Origin: Scleroderma bovista
Taxonomy: Eukaryota; Basidiomycota; Agaricomycetes; Boletales; Sclerodermataceae
Reading direction: 5' to 3'
Length of the DNA: 64,000 nucleotides
Assembly (NCBI GenBank): GCA_037178675.1
Contig: JAYMGJ010000578.1
Span: 1-64,000 of the forward strand
Each line of letters starts with the position of its first letter. Within the stretch, counting starts at the first letter, position 1. The notes under the pieces are model-generated. The model did no database searches. It saw only the letters and a list, made by a program, of their open reading frames with translations, and was not told the origin of the DNA. Shown here in pieces: positions 1 to 11,221 of this stretch. The position numbers were made by a program, and so were the translations under genes.

Positions 1-2
1 CC

Positions 3-572
3 CCTTGTGACCGATGCAGGCGGAGCGGCGACAGCGGTGGGTGCGAGCTGGCCGACAGAGCCCACACACCGACGTGTGGTCGGTGTCAACGATCTAAGGT
101 AAAGTGTACCTTCAACGTGTCGACGTCGGCGTTGGAATGGTTGGCGAGCGGAGAGAAGAGAAAACAGAGCGAGAAGGCGGTGGAGGTGGAAATGTCGCCG
201 AGAGGAGGCAAGAAGAGGAAGCGGACAAAGAAAATGATCGCCGAGGCCACGAGTACGGAGGAGATCGAGGCGGCAATGGGAGGATTCTTGGTGGCTGGGC
301 CATCGAGTCGACCAGACCCAGTCGCACTGGTCCTAGACCGCCGACTCGGGGAAATCGTTGCGGCGATTGACCGTAACACCAGAGAGCTGGCGAAGCTCAG
401 TGGAAAGGTGGAAGGGGTCACATGGGAGACGAAGAGGGTGGCTGACACTAAGGACCCGAAGGGCAAGGGCAAGGCGATGCCTGAGGAGAGCGAGGAGCAG
501 CGAGAGTCGGACGAGACGGACGGGGAAGGCGAAGAGTCGGGGGACGAAGACGGAGAAGGCGAGTCCGAGTAA
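3..572 (+). CDS. Antisense ORF of Gy-A with Zn2Cys6-like cluster (5' partial)
   Basis: The plus-strand frame is open from the window edge to a stop at 570-572. The stop is only 92 bp from the end of the minus-strand pol, so the two genes converge. The first visible codons encode six cysteines spaced C-x2-C-x8-C-x10-C-x2-C-x6-C, with a basic RCQRSKVKC segment as in fungal Zn2Cys6 DNA-binding domains (the first loop is two residues longer than usual). A lysine/arginine stretch (GKKRKRTKK), a possible amphipathic segment and a very acidic C-terminus follow. The true start is outside the window and an upstream intron is likely, by analogy with the Gy-C copy. I infer a nuclear DNA-binding or regulatory protein carried by the element. 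Its function is unknown. Confidence 0.62.
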   Translation, partial: PCDRCRRSGDSGGCELADRAHTPTCGRCQRSKVKCTFNVSTSALEWLASGEKRKQSEKAVEVEMSPRGGKKRKRTKKMIAEATSTEEIEAAMGGFLVAGPSSRPDPVALVLDRRLGEIVAAIDRNTRELAKLSGKVEGVTWETKRVADTKDPKGKGKAMPEESEEQRESDETDGEGEESGDEDGEGESE

Positions 573-664
573 TTAGACTGTACTTATAATTGTAATTAGT
601 TTTCTTTTTCTTTTTACTTTGTTTTCTACACTGCCAATAGACTTTGTTCGGTGACTTAGACAAC

Positions 665-3600
665 TCAGCATGAGAGGCTTTCTAAGGGGCCTGGCTTAGT
701 CGGGTAGGCCTTGTGGTAGTCGGCCACGAGTTCTGATGCGTGTCCGAGCTCGGTCGCGATTAACCAAGATGTTTCTTCATCAGTACCTTCGTAGCCAGCC
801 CATCTAACTAGGTAGAGGAGTGGGCATTGGCGTCGACGTTGGTCGATCTTTGAGTCGAGGATCTCGGTGATCTCAAACTCGGGTTCGCCGTTGACTTCGA
901 TGGGAGGTGGTGGAGGTTGTGACCGATTCGGTATTGTATTTGGTGTTGCTGGTTTGAGCTGTGAGACGTGGAAGACGGGATGGACAGCACGCATAGAGTT
1001 GGGGAGATGGATCGTGAATGATAGAGTGCTGACTTGGGCGATGATTGGGTAGGGACTGAGATTCTTCTCAGAGAGTTTCTTTGATGGTCGGGTAGACCTA
1101 AAGTACTTGGCTTTGACGAATACTTGATCACCGACTTTGAAATCGGGTGCGGGTGATCTTCTGGTGTCAGCAGGGCCTTGGTACCTTTTCTGAGCAGCAG
1201 CCATCTCTTCACGTAGGTACTCATGCAGTGACTCTAAGTCAACTGCGTATTCCCGTGCCCGAGCCGACGAGAGGTCGCGCTTGGGGTGCACAGCGAGGTT
1301 CGGGTGATATCCTTTGTTCGCGAAGAACAGTGATACACCAGTCGTAGCGCTAGGGGCATTGTTGTAGGCGAACTCGGTGAGAGGTAAGAGGTCCAACCAA
1401 TTGTCCTGCTGGTAGTTGCAGTACATCCTGAGGTATTGCTCGAGTGTTTGGTTAGCTCGCTCGGTCTGTCCGTCACCTTCTGGGTGATAGCCCGAAGTGA
1501 AATGTAATTTCATATCTAGGGCCTTACCAAGTGATCGGAAGAAATGCGAGACGAACTCTGAGCCTCGGTCAGACGTTACATGCACGGGGACGCCGTGCTT
1601 AGCGAAGACGTGTAGTAGGAAGAGCTGTGCGAGCTCGGGAGACGTTATTGTGTCATGAGTCGGGATGAATATGGCTTGCTTTGATAGTCGGTCAATGACT
1701 ACCAGAATGGCTGTGAAGCCGGATGAGGATGGGAGTTGCTCAATGAAATCCATCGAGATGGAGTTCCATGGTTGGTCGGGGACCGGTAATTGCTTGAGCA
1801 TCCCATAGGGTCGGTGACGTGGCGTCTTGGCTCGGGCGCAGGCCGTGCAGGACTTAACGTAGTCCTTTACGTAGGTACAAATGCCTGGCCATGTGTATTC
1901 GCAACGAATGAGCTCTAGGGTGCGGTTCTGACCGAAGTGTCCCGATAGGGGATGGTCATGCTTGTATCTGAGGACACGAAGACGTAAGTCATCGGCCTCG
2001 GGGACGTACATGCGGCCATCGAGACGTAGGTAACCAGTCTCATCGGTTGACCATCGGGGATTCGATGTGTCCGAGAGGTGGGCTTTAGCGATGGGATCGG
2101 TCGGGAGGTTGGCTAGGATATCGGCGTGGAGACGCTCGACGTCCATGAGTGCACTAGCTCTGAGTACTGGAGCGTGTAGGGATGTCGCACGAAGGGAATT
2201 GGTGAGCTGTTCAGCCGTGAACACCGGTCGGAGGTTCTGTGGATTGACTCGGGCGAAGCCCCTATCCCCCTCTTTGGGGTAGACGTCCCAGCGTCTAGTC
2301 AAGGCATCGGGCTTTGCACCAAGTTTACCAGGTCGGAAATGAATGATCAGGTTGAAAGAGGAGAGGTATTCCAACCATCGGGCTTGCTGACGGGTGAGAA
2401 CCTTAGAGGTGGAGAAATACTCCAAGTTTTTGTGGTCGGTCACGACGTCAATCAGGAAGGCAGGGCCCTCCAGATAATGACGCCAGGCCTTGAATGCTTC
2501 GAAAATAGCGAGAAGTTCCTTGTCGTGTGTATCATAGTTCAGCTCGGGCGTGGTTAGAGTGCGAGAGTAGAACGCAATCGGTCGTATCTCGTCATCCGAA
2601 CCTGTGATGGATAGGATACCGGCGATCGCGTAGTCCGAAGCGTCGGTCTCGACTGTCAGTTGGGCGCCTGGCTGGAAATGGGTAAGGATGGGAGCTGTGG
2701 TGAAGGCCTTCTTGAGTTGGTTGAATGACCATCGGCAGATGTCGGAGAAATCCCAGGGGGCATCTTTCCGTGTCAACCGAGTTAAGGGAACCACTATATC
2801 GGAGTAATTGAAGATAAATCAACGGTAAAAGTTCGCGAAGCCCAGGAAGGACTGAATGTCCTTCACCTTGTGAGGTTCGGGCCAATCGCAGATTGTCTTG
2901 ACTTTGTCTTGCGACATCGTCAAACCGTCGGGGGAAAGGAAGTACCCGAGGTACTCCACCGAGTCCGAATGGAACTCACACTTTTCGGGTTTGGCGTAAA
3001 GCTTGTGCTGGCGAAGTCGCCGAAGCACTTCCCGAACGTGTTCAGTATGGTCCTCCATGTTGTCCGAGTAGACTAAGATGTCGTCGAGGTAGACTACGAC
3101 GCAGACATCGAGCATGTCCGCGAAGACCGAGTTGACGAACCGCTGAAAGGCTGCAGGGGCGTTGGTGAGACCGAAGGGCATCACCTGCCACTCATACGAG
3201 CCATAGCGAGTCCTGAAGGCGGTTTTCCACTCATCACCTTCGGCAATGCGAACCAGATGGTAAGCATGTCTCAGGTTGATTTTAGTATAGACCTTTGCCC
3301 GACTCGGAGAGTTGAGTAGGTCGGAGATGAGAGGTAGAGGGTACGATCCTTCTTTGATATTTTGTTGAGTCCTCAGTAGTCGACGCAAAGTCGGAGAGAG
3401 CCGTCCTTCTTCTTGACGAAGAGGACAGGGGCTGCATGGGAGGATGAGGTCAGACGGATGAAACCAAAGCGAAGGTTTTCGTCGATGAATGCCTGAAGGG
3501 TTTCGAGCTCGACGGGGGAGAGAGAGTAGAGTCTTCCGGGTGGTAATGGCGCTCCTTCTTCCAGTTCTATCTTGAGGTCGTGTTCCCGATGAGGCGCGAG

Positions 3601-4742
3601 TACCGATGCTTTCGCCTTGCTAAAGATGTCGGCAAAGTCGTGGTATGCCTCGGGGACAGAGGAGAGGTCGGGAGCAGCGTTGACCGACGCAGCGCGAAAG
3701 CTACCGTCAGGCTTCAGCTGGACAGAGAACTGTTGAGAGCCATCGAGCTGGCAGGCCTTTAGAAAGGCTGCAGCGTTGATGAGAGCGATAGGTGGTGCCC
3801 GAAGACTGGGAGCCTGAGGCGAGTCGGTCATGGAAGGAGACGAGACTGACGTGTTGTTGAGTCTCAGCGCGCTCGGTGAGGGCGCGACAGGGTCGGGGAG
3901 TGAGCTCGGGGTTGGCACTTGCTGCATAGATGTTCTGAACTTAATATTGCTCAATACCCAGTCAATCGATGGATTGTATCGGGTGAGCCAGTTGTGTCCG
4001 AGAATGGTCGTGGTATGCCTCGGGGACAGAGGAGAGGTCGGGAGCAGCGTTGACCGACGCAGCGCGAAAGCTGCCGTCAGGCTTTAGCTGAATAGAGAAC
4101 TGTTGAGAGCCATCTAGCTGACAAGCCTTCAGAAAGGCTGCAGCATTGATGAGAGCGATAGGAGGTGCCCGAAGACCGGGAGCCTGAGGCAAGTTGGTCA
4201 TGGAAGGAGACGAGACTGACGTGTCGTCGAGTCTCAGTGTGCTTGGTGAGGGCGCTACAGGGTCGGGGAGTGAGCTCAGGGTTGGCACTTGTTGCGTGGA
4301 TGTTCTGAACTTGATACTGCTCAGTACCCAGTCAATCGACGGATTGTATCGGGTGAGCCAGTTGTGTCCGAGAACTTACAGTCAGAGTCCAATGGGGTGA
4401 CATAAAATGTCATCGGGGTGACGTCACCAGAGGGAAAACGGATAGGTAGATCGGTTGCTTCGGTAATTATGGTGGTGGTGGTACCGTCGAATAGACGGAG
4501 AACGATCAGGGATACCGAGTAAGTGGAAAGAGTGTTCATATTTGCAAATGACAGATCTACAAAACAGTGGGTAGAACCCGAATCTACTAACGCAGGAAAA
4601 GACTGTATATCGCGGTCACTGATAGTAACCTGAGGTCGGAGAGAGTTGGGGTCGGAAAGAGCGGCTGCGTTGAGTCAGGCCTCCATAGGTGCACAGTCGG
4701 GAACAACGCAACTCCCACTCTGTGCGGAGTCTCTGGAGTTGC
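665..4742 (-). pseudogene. pol: Gy-A pol: protease, RT, RNase H, integrase, chromodomain (broken)
   Basis: Read on the minus strand, the protease motif LVDSGSTHCFVD comes first (about 4600-4550). The linker is duplicated (3638-4377). RT follows, with the intact catalytic motif YLDD at 3080-3091 and the LGFANFYR motif near 2825. RNase H starts with VETDASDYA (about 2650). Integrase has an HHCC zinc finger (SGHFGQNRT and CTACARAK) and D,D-35-E catalytic residues (SMDFIEQ, TSDRGSEF, GDGQTERANQ). A chromodomain-like tail (LYLVRWAGYEGTDEETSWL) ends just before 665. The part from 2794 to 665 is one open frame of 709 codons. Breaks are TGA stops at 4675-4677, 3373-3375 and 2819-2821 (each where Gy-C or the motif has Arg), a one-base loss near 3345, and the 370-bp repeat, which also shifts frame. 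Relatives make one Gag-Pol-type polyprotein. This copy is inactive in cis. Confidence 0.9.
3638..4377. repeat. 370-bp direct tandem duplication inside Gy-A pol
   Basis: Two adjacent copies of about 370 bp (3638-4007 and 4008-4377) cover the end of the protease region and the linker before RT. Both begin with tcgtggtatgcctcgg and end near cagttgtgtccgagaa. They differ at scattered sites, so the duplication is not recent. Because 370 is not a multiple of three, it breaks the pol frame. Confidence 0.85.
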
Positions 4743-4745
4743 TAT

Positions 4746-6080
4746 CTATTCTTTTGCCTCGGTGGAGGCCGTCGGTTTGGCTTCCGACATGTTCGTGGTA
4801 GCAGCAGTAGCTGCCCTAGCCTTGGCTGCTCGAGAGCCTGACTTGGGGCAGTCCTTGGCCTTATGGCCAGTTGCTCCACAGAACATGCACAGATTCATGT
4901 CGAACCTGCGCTTGCGTTCCTCAGAGGTCAGCTTGCCGTCCTTGCCGAGCTTGTCCGAAAGCTCAGCAGTCTTGCCCGACTTGTTGGCTTTCTGAGTCGG
5001 GGTTGACGACAAAGAGGACTGGGCAGTGTTGCCCGAGGATTTACCCTTGTCGGTCTTACCCGACTTGGTGTTGGGGGTGTTGGTACTAGTGCTGGTAGAG
5101 GTCTTATTCTGACGAGTGACCTCTTCCTTGCATTCCCAATATCGGGTGTCGATCTCCTGGGTGAGGATGCGAAGACCGTTCAGAGTGCGCGGTTTACTGA
5201 CGCGGCTGATCTCGTCCTTGATTCGGTCAGGGAGACCTGTATAGAAGTGATGACGCAGGGCGCCATCGCCGTAGCCCCGAATCTGGGACGCGATGCGGTT
5301 GAAGTCAACCACGTATCGGTTGGCACAATGGTTTTCCTTCATGCGGAGGTGGTCGAGCTGATGCTCGGCATCGGCAACAGGGTCGTGGGGACCGAAGGTG
5401 GTTTGGAGTTTAATGACGAACTCTTCCCAATCGGTCATCCAGATCGGACGGTTGTGGGGGTCTCCTGCACCGAGTAGGTCTGGCTCGAACCATTTGAGAG
5501 CCATTCCTTTGAGGTACGATTGCGCGAACGTGACCTTGGTTCGGTCAGTGCGAAAAGCCTTCGGTCGGTCCTGGAAGTTGAGCTCGCACTGGACTAAGAA
5601 TGTGCGAAGCTTCTTTGGATCGGTACCGTCGAAGGTATCGGGTTCGCGCACCTTGGTGCGAGATGAAGACTCAGATGAGCGCGAAGACCGCGCGAGTCTG
5701 TCGATAGCGATGGAGAGGTTGTTAAAGATGACTAGACCGGCCTCTTCTTGGTTGGGGATGCCTTCAATGGGGTCTTCACCGCCATCATCAGGGTTGGGGT
5801 CGTCGGGGTCGTCAGGACCATCACCTCCGGGACCATCGTCACTGGGATGGTCATCACCTAGGTCATCGCCGAGATCTTCGACGAAGGCCCCAGGTGGGCG
5901 ACGTTGAGCGGGGGAGGAGGCTCTCCGAGCGGAGAAGCCTTGGAATTGGGAGACAGAGTCGGGTGAGCGCCTGAGGTTAGTCAGAGCGCTCAATGCAGCA
6001 GCCCAACGAGTGTCGGATGCTGAGGGTTCTGGGTTGTTTGCGCGAGCAGTGCGCGAGCGAGTTTGAATTGTCCTGGACAT
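4746..6080 (-). CDS. gag: Gy-A Gag (capsid/nucleocapsid)
   Basis: An open frame of 444 codons starts at an ATG 42 bp inside the 5' LTR. Seen: a low-complexity acidic segment (about residues 80-110, rich in D, G and P), the gag core beginning near the TFDGTDPKKLRTFLVQCE motif (about residue 150), and a CCHC zinc knuckle CMFCGATGHKAKDC at about residues 398-411. Between core and knuckle lies a Ser/Thr/Lys-rich linker. Gag packages element RNA into virus-like particles in the cytoplasm. It is homologous to the gags of Gy-B, Gy-C and Gy-F in this window (shared core DGTDPKKLRTFLVQCEL). It has no internal stop, unlike its pol. Confidence 0.9.
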   Translation of the reverse strand: MSRTIQTRSRTARANNPEPSASDTRWAAALSALTNLRRSPDSVSQFQGFSARRASSPAQRRPPGAFVEDLGDDLGDDHPSDDGPGGDGPDDPDDPNPDDGGEDPIEGIPNQEEAGLVIFNNLSIAIDRLARSSRSSESSSRTKVREPDTFDGTDPKKLRTFLVQCELNFQDRPKAFRTDRTKVTFAQSYLKGMALKWFEPDLLGAGDPHNRPIWMTDWEEFVIKLQTTFGPHDPVADAEHQLDHLRMKENHCANRYVVDFNRIASQIRGYGDGALRHHFYTGLPDRIKDEISRVSKPRTLNGLRILTQEIDTRYWECKEEVTRQNKTSTSTSTNTPNTKSGKTDKGKSSGNTAQSSLSSTPTQKANKSGKTAELSDKLGKDGKLTSEERKRRFDMNLCMFCGATGHKAKDCPKSGSRAAKARAATAATTNMSEAKPTASTEAKE

Positions 6081-6121
6081 GGGTGATTGTGAACTCGTAC
6101 AAGGCTAGAGTTCGAATATAC

Positions 6122-6744
6122 TGTCAAGACCGGTTCTTCACCGATCTGATCTCTACGAGGGGTCAGGGGGTCAGGGGTTGGTCTAGTGGTAAGACCGAGA
6201 TGCTACGTAGCGTAGTCGCGCTTCCCGAATGATAGGAAGGCCGACCGAGGATCTGACGGAGAGTCCGAGGGTAAACGGTCTACGACCGAGTGCTTGCACG
6301 AGACAGAGACGGAGAGTGCGAAGGGAGAACAGATGAGAAGTATCTTATTCGATATTCGAACTGAACTACAACAGACCGAGTATCTAGGTATTTATACTGA
6401 GTGGAACAGATGAGGCGATGTACGGGAAGTCGGGATTACCGACGAATGACGAGCGCAGTCGCGCTGCGCGCTGAGTAAGTATGGTAAGTGCGATAACCGG
6501 ATTACCGATGAGTATCGTATTAGTAATGCAATGGGACGGGAACGTATAGTAACCGGAAACAAGAAAGGAAACATATTAGGTAATCATACAGGGAGACAGA
6601 ACGGACAACACGCTCACCGATCGGTGGCGATACAGGACAGATAGAGAGAAACAGAAAAGGGAGTACATACAATAAATGGATGGCGAACGTGTGGACGCGA
6701 TCGGACAATAGGGTACAGGGTGATCAGATGTCACGGTCGTGACA
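6122..6744 (-). repeat. 5' LTR of Gy-A
   Basis: On the minus strand the repeat runs from TGTCACGACCGTGAC to CCGGTCTTGACA, about 623 bp with TG/CA ends. Its ends match the style of the LTRs of Gy-B, Gy-C and Gy-F (TGTTACGACC to GACTTGACA), so it is a diverged member of the same superfamily. It is followed by gag on the minus strand. No partner copy is visible because the element leaves the window. Confidence 0.75.
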
Positions 6745-7088
6745 CCATCTCCAGGTCCATCCTTGGGGCCAAACCATTGGTAACGATCAGGTTTGCGACA
6801 TTCTGGAGTGGAGTCGTGACAATAGGGAAATCTGTCATCAGGAATGGATCCATGATGACCAAGGTCTGCAGAACCATGAGGGCTCTGCGACACAGCATCT
6901 CGACATGGAGTCAAAGATGCTGTGGGGTTTTGAGCTGTAAAGCTCTGGAATTGGCTTACAGAAGCCGGAGGTTGCCTGTGGTTAGACAGGGCTTGCTGGG
7001 TGGCAGAAAGATGAAGGTCATCTACTGCACCTGCTTCTTCAGCGAGTGCAGCAGCAGTATGAGCACAAGAGCGCATAGTCATGGTCAT
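6745..7088 (-). pseudogene. gag: Gy-B gag, N-terminal fragment cut by Gy-A
   Basis: The minus-strand ATG at 7088 opens a gag that matches Gy-C and Gy-F gag almost residue for residue (AALAEEAGAVDDLHLS, ASVSQFQSFTAQNPTASL). The similarity stops at 6745, where the 5' LTR of Gy-A begins. The rest of Gy-B lies to the left of the window or is lost. It shows that Gy-A inserted into Gy-B. Confidence 0.85.
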
Positions 7089-7158
7089 GAGTGAATGGAA
7101 CTGGATATGTGTATGAGGTTTGGGACAGTGAACCCACACAAGTGCAAGTCTGAAATAC

Positions 7159-7784
7159 TGTCAAGTCTGGGTCTACTCTGGTAGGGGGTCTGGTCAAGTC
7201 TGGATGAGCGCGGACGAAGGAAGAGGGCAGGGGGCTGGACAAGAGATTAGTCTGGCCAGAGTTGGTGACCACTTGGATTCAATGACTAAGGATACGAGCG
7301 TTGATCCCTTGCATAGGTTCTGGTCAAGAGAGACAGAGACAGAGGGGAGACGGAGATGGAGACAAGCAGGAACAGGAGTAGTAACTTTGGTTGATTTCAG
7401 ACTGAGGTGTACAAGGTAAACTAGAGGGTACTTATACTAAGTAGAAACTGGGGTCGAGTACATGCGGTGACAAGTAAACAACCTAATAGCGGACAAGGGA
7501 TGACCGGAGTTAGGGCTAGATCAGGTCCAGTGAAAATAAAGTCAGGTCTAGTGAAAATACTACAAGGTATAGGATATATCGAGTTCACAGGAACTCACAT
7601 TGAGGCAGGGTAAACGGCGAAGTGTGGTAAGGACTGGATGCAGACTAGACCAAGGGTCATAGTTAGCGGAAGCATATCTGTGCGAATGTGACTGGAGTAA
7701 CTGAGAGCAACCAGAGTTGAGCTGTAGGGCTGCGATGTGACCAGAGTAACTGGATATGATCCAGAGTTGGCCATGGTTGTAACA
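7159..7784 (-). repeat. 5' LTR of Gy-B
   Basis: A 626-bp repeat with TG/CA ends, homologous to the Gy-C LTRs (11222-11858, 18359-18996), the Gy-F LTR (58598-59239) and the solo LTR at 30532-31161. On the minus strand it is followed by the Gy-B gag start. Its outer edge at 7784 abuts Gy-E sequence, so Gy-B inserted into Gy-E. Confidence 0.85.
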
Positions 7785-10700
7785 GTCCTCCAGAGTGCAA
7801 GTCACTTTTGGAAACACACTTTGCTAAATTATTACAAGAGAATGAGTCCTAGGAAACTTGGGTGCAAGCTTTGAAAGCTCATGAATAAAAGATCACTATC
7901 AATGAGTCAACCCTGGAAGAAGCTCAGAAGCAGATGCCTAAAGAATACTGGGAGTTCTTAGACATATTTAGTAAAAAGTTGTTAGAGCCCATGCTGCTTA
8001 GAAAACCTTGGGATCATGGAATTGATCTAAAAGAAGACTTCCTGCCCAAGAAGGGAAGACTTATTCCGCTCTCTGTTGATGAGCAAAAAGAAGTTGAATC
8101 GTTCCTTGATGATCAACTTGCAAAAGGATATATTTGGCCTTCTATTAGTTAACAGACATTGCTGGTCTTCTTTATCCCAAAAAAGGACAGCAAGAAGTGC
8201 ATGGTACAGGATTACCAATATGTGAACGACTGGACAATTAAGAATAACTATCTGCTGCCACTTATCGCTTGTTGACAAGCTCAAGGGTTGTAAGCTCTTC
8301 ACAAAGATGGATCTTGGGTGGGGTTATAACAATGTGAGGATTCGTGAGGGCAACAAATGGAAAGCTGTGTTTGTAACGCACAAAGGGGCTTTTGAGCCAT
8401 TAGTTATGTATTTTGGTCTCTGTAATTCACCTGCAACATTCTGGAAGATGATGAATGAGATCTTCCATGATATGTCGGATGTCTATGTGGTGTACATCAA
8501 TGACCTTATGATATTTACGAATACATACAATCAGGAAAGACATGATAGGATTGTGTTGGAAGTTTTGAAACATTTACATGATAATGATCTTTACATCAAA
8601 CCTGAGAAGTGTTACTTCAGAGTCACCAAAGTCGACTTCCTCAGAATGATTGTTTCACATGATGGGATCAAAATGGACCCTGAAAAGGTTAACACTATTT
8701 TGAAGTGGCCAGAGCCAATGAATGTCAAGCAGGTTCATGCATTCTTAGGCCTCGGCAACTTCTATAGATGCTTTATTAAAGATTATGTGATCATGGCTAG
8801 ACCCATGATGGACCTTACATGTAAAGACACTATATTTAACTTTGGAGAAAAGGAATGCGCTGCATTTGAAGCTTTGAAAGCCACTTTTACTTGTGCTCTG
8901 GTACTACAGTACCCCAATCAAGACTGTGAATTCCGCCTGGAAACAGACATGTCTGAATTTGCCATTGGGGGAGTGATATCCATGAAGTGCAAAGATGGTG
9001 AATTCAGACCTGTCACATACATGTCACATTCTATGACGCCACCCAAACGAAATTATCCTGTTCATGACAAAGAAATGCTGGCCATTATAAAGGCAACTGA
9101 GGCCTGGCACCATTATCTCAAAGCCACCTCTTATCCTTTTGAGATCTATACAGACCATCATAATTTAATGTATTTCACAAAGTTGCAGAATCTCTCTAAG
9201 CACCAAGTGTGCTGGCAGATGTGGATGATGCACTTCAACTTCTCATTAATTTATAAGAAAGGAACCCAAATGCACATTGCAGATCTGCTTAGTAGGTGAT
9301 CAGACCATTACATATCTAGTTCTGAAGACAACAAGGACCAGGTCCTGTTGAACCCCATATCTATTAAATTGATCGACATCACTGATCAGACTTATGAAGA
9401 GCAACAGACACTCATTATGAACTTTCATGACACTCCTGTTGCTGGGCATAAATGTAACAGACCAACTTTTTATCTTATCTAATCTGCAATCAGATAGCAT
9501 CTTATCTTATCTTAGTGTACAGCCATATCTTATCTACCTAGTCTAGACTCACACCTCATGCTGTACACGCTGCCTCCCTTGATGACATCACTAGCATAGC
9601 CTTGCACAGTACATAGCCTTGTGAATAGCCTTGCGTAGCCCTCATGTAGAGTAGTATATATACAATGCAATCCAGCACCCAGAAGCTCCCCATTCGAGCT
9701 CATCTTGGGTCTTTGCCCTAGTACTTGCATCCTATTTCCTCTCAGAGTCTTAGCATGTGGTTGGGTCCTTGGTGTTCTGCCTAGGGTCATCTCAATAAAG
9801 GAGTAAAAGCTACTTATAACACACTCAGGAAGCACTATTCTCAGAAAGGAATGAAGGAACAGATTCAGACCTATGTAAAGCACTGTCAAAAGTGCCAACA
9901 GTCCAAAGTGTCAAATAAAAAGACTTCTGGAAGTCTTGTTCCTCTATCTACCCCTAGTGGCCCATGGCTTGATGTCATTGTGGACTTTACCGAGATGCTG
10001 GAATCCCTCAGTTACAACTATATATTAGTGGTTGTTGATCGGTTCTCCAAGGAGGAAACCGCCTTGTCAACTGCTGAGTTGTTTAGAGACCATGTCTGGT
10101 GTCAGCATGGACTCCTGTCTTCTGTTGTGTCTGACCATGGATTTGTCTTTGGAAGCAACTTCCTGGGGGAGTTGTATAGACTTTTAGGCGTAAAAAGGAA
10201 AATGTCTATGGCATTTCACCCCCAGATCAATGGTCAAACAGAGCAGTTGAACTGCAAAATTAATCAGTATCTCTGAATCTACGTAAATGATTGTCAGAAT
10301 GAATGGGCTAAATGGATCAAGGTTGCCCAGTTTGTTTGGAACAACACAGTTTCAGAGGTCACTACTGATTCACCATTTGGAATTACCCAGAGTTATTCCC
10401 CTCAGATGGGTGTTGAGCCTGTGGAAACAGTAGCCCCAGCAGCTAAGGACTTTGCTGCTATATTTAATAAGGTCATTGAGTCTTCTGAGAAGGCTAAATG
10501 TAATATGAAGCTTCAGGCAGATAAGCATAGAAATCCCGCCCTGGACTATGTTGTAGGCCAACAAGTTTGGCTTTCTACAGACAATCTTCATATGCTAAAT
10601 CGTGCTTCCAAGAAGCTTACAGAAAAATGGATTGGCCCTTATGAAGTCACTCATGTAACCCCAAACACAGTTGAGCTTAAGCTTCCGAAAACTCTTCAGA

Positions 10701-10999
10701 TTCACCTGGTTGTGAATGTTTCTCGAGTAAAGCCTTATTTAGGTCCTCTTCTTGGTCAGCCTGTATCTCGGCCTGGTCCAGTACATGTTTCTGAAGAATG
10801 CGATGAAGAGTATGAAGTGGACTTTATTGTAGCTTCACATATTTATCAAAGGCAACTCCAGTACCTAGTGCACTGGAAAGGTTACAAAGAACATGAGAGA
10901 AATTGGGAACCCTTGTCAAATTTGAAGAACTCTCCTCTGGTAGTTGACCACTTTTACCGAGAAAATCCCTCTGCTCCTCAAAAGCTTTGTATGGCCTGA
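7785..10999 (+). pseudogene. pol: Gy-E pol: RT, RNase H, integrase, chromodomain (decayed)
   Basis: An old plus-strand chromovirus whose 5' part was removed or displaced by Gy-B. Pieces in order: linker/RT start (7934-8152, PKEYWEFLDIFSKK), RT and RNase H (8307-9299) with MDLGWGYNNVRI, LGLGNFYR and ETDMSEFAIGG, then integrase (about 9822-10276, CQKCQQSK finger, VDFTEM, SDHGFVFG, NGQTEQLN) and a chromodomain tail (10406-10999, LQYLVHWKGYKEHERNWEPL). Breaks: a stop at 8152, a small deletion near 8268 that shifts frame, a solo LTR inserted at 9453-9821, a short deletion in the integrase core, and a TGA at 10274-10276 where YLR is expected. The RT catalytic motif reads YIND (codon 8499-8501) instead of Y-x-D-D, so RT is dead even apart from the frame breaks. 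Confidence 0.88.
9453..9821 (+). mobile_element. Solo LTR of the Gy-E family inside Gy-E integrase
   Basis: This 369-bp segment from TGTAACAGACCAAC to CTTATAACA interrupts the integrase zinc finger between AGHK and the LRKHY segment. Its start matches the Gy-E 3' LTR at 11099 (TGTAACAAACCAAC, ttatcttatctaatctgca), and later parts match 18997-19101. It contains a TATA-like gtatatatac and an aataaa signal. I could not find an exact target duplication. Confidence 0.72.
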
Positions 11000-11083
11000 G
11001 CGGACTTTAACTTGTTATTTAGTCGTATCCCCGAAAACCTTACAGTTTGTGATGCTCAGTTCTGCAGTCTGGAATCCTGCACC

Positions 11084-11098
11084 TGAGGGGGGAGTAGT
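11084..11098 (+). other. Polypurine tract of Gy-E
   Basis: The purine run gaggggggagtag lies directly before the 3' LTR start TGTAACAAACC. Such tracts prime plus-strand DNA synthesis in LTR elements. Confidence 0.6.
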
Positions 11099-11221
11099 GT
11101 AACAAACCAACTTTTTATCTTATCTAATCTGCAGTTAGATAGTGTCTTATCTTATCTTAGTGTACAGCCATATCTTATCTACCTAGTCTAGACCAGTACC
11201 TCATGCTGTAAATGCTGCCAC
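11099..11221 (+). repeat. Gy-E 3' LTR, first part
   Basis: 123 bp matching the start of the solo LTR at 9453. It is cut at 11221 by Gy-C and resumes at 18997 (gccacccttgatgtc), so one LTR is split by a 7.8 kb insertion. Confidence 0.8.

Larger units (their letters stand above)
1..6744 (-). mobile_element. Gy-A: Ty3/Gypsy chromovirus, truncated by the left window edge
   Basis: On the minus strand, in order: 5' LTR (6744-6122), gag (6080-4746), protease-RT-RNase H-integrase with a C-terminal chromodomain (about 4742-665), then an extra plus-strand ORF convergent with pol (3-572). The 3' LTR would lie left of position 1. The element sits inside the gag of a related element, Gy-B, whose gag reading is cut at 6745. 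gag is open, but pol carries in-frame TGA stops, a one-base loss and a 370-bp duplication, so this copy cannot make its own polyprotein. Confidence 0.88.

Noticed and set aside
6165..6240. tRNA-like A box (tggtctagtggtaagac) in the Gy-A LTR
   Set aside because: No B box or cloverleaf could be found downstream, and it lies inside an LTR.
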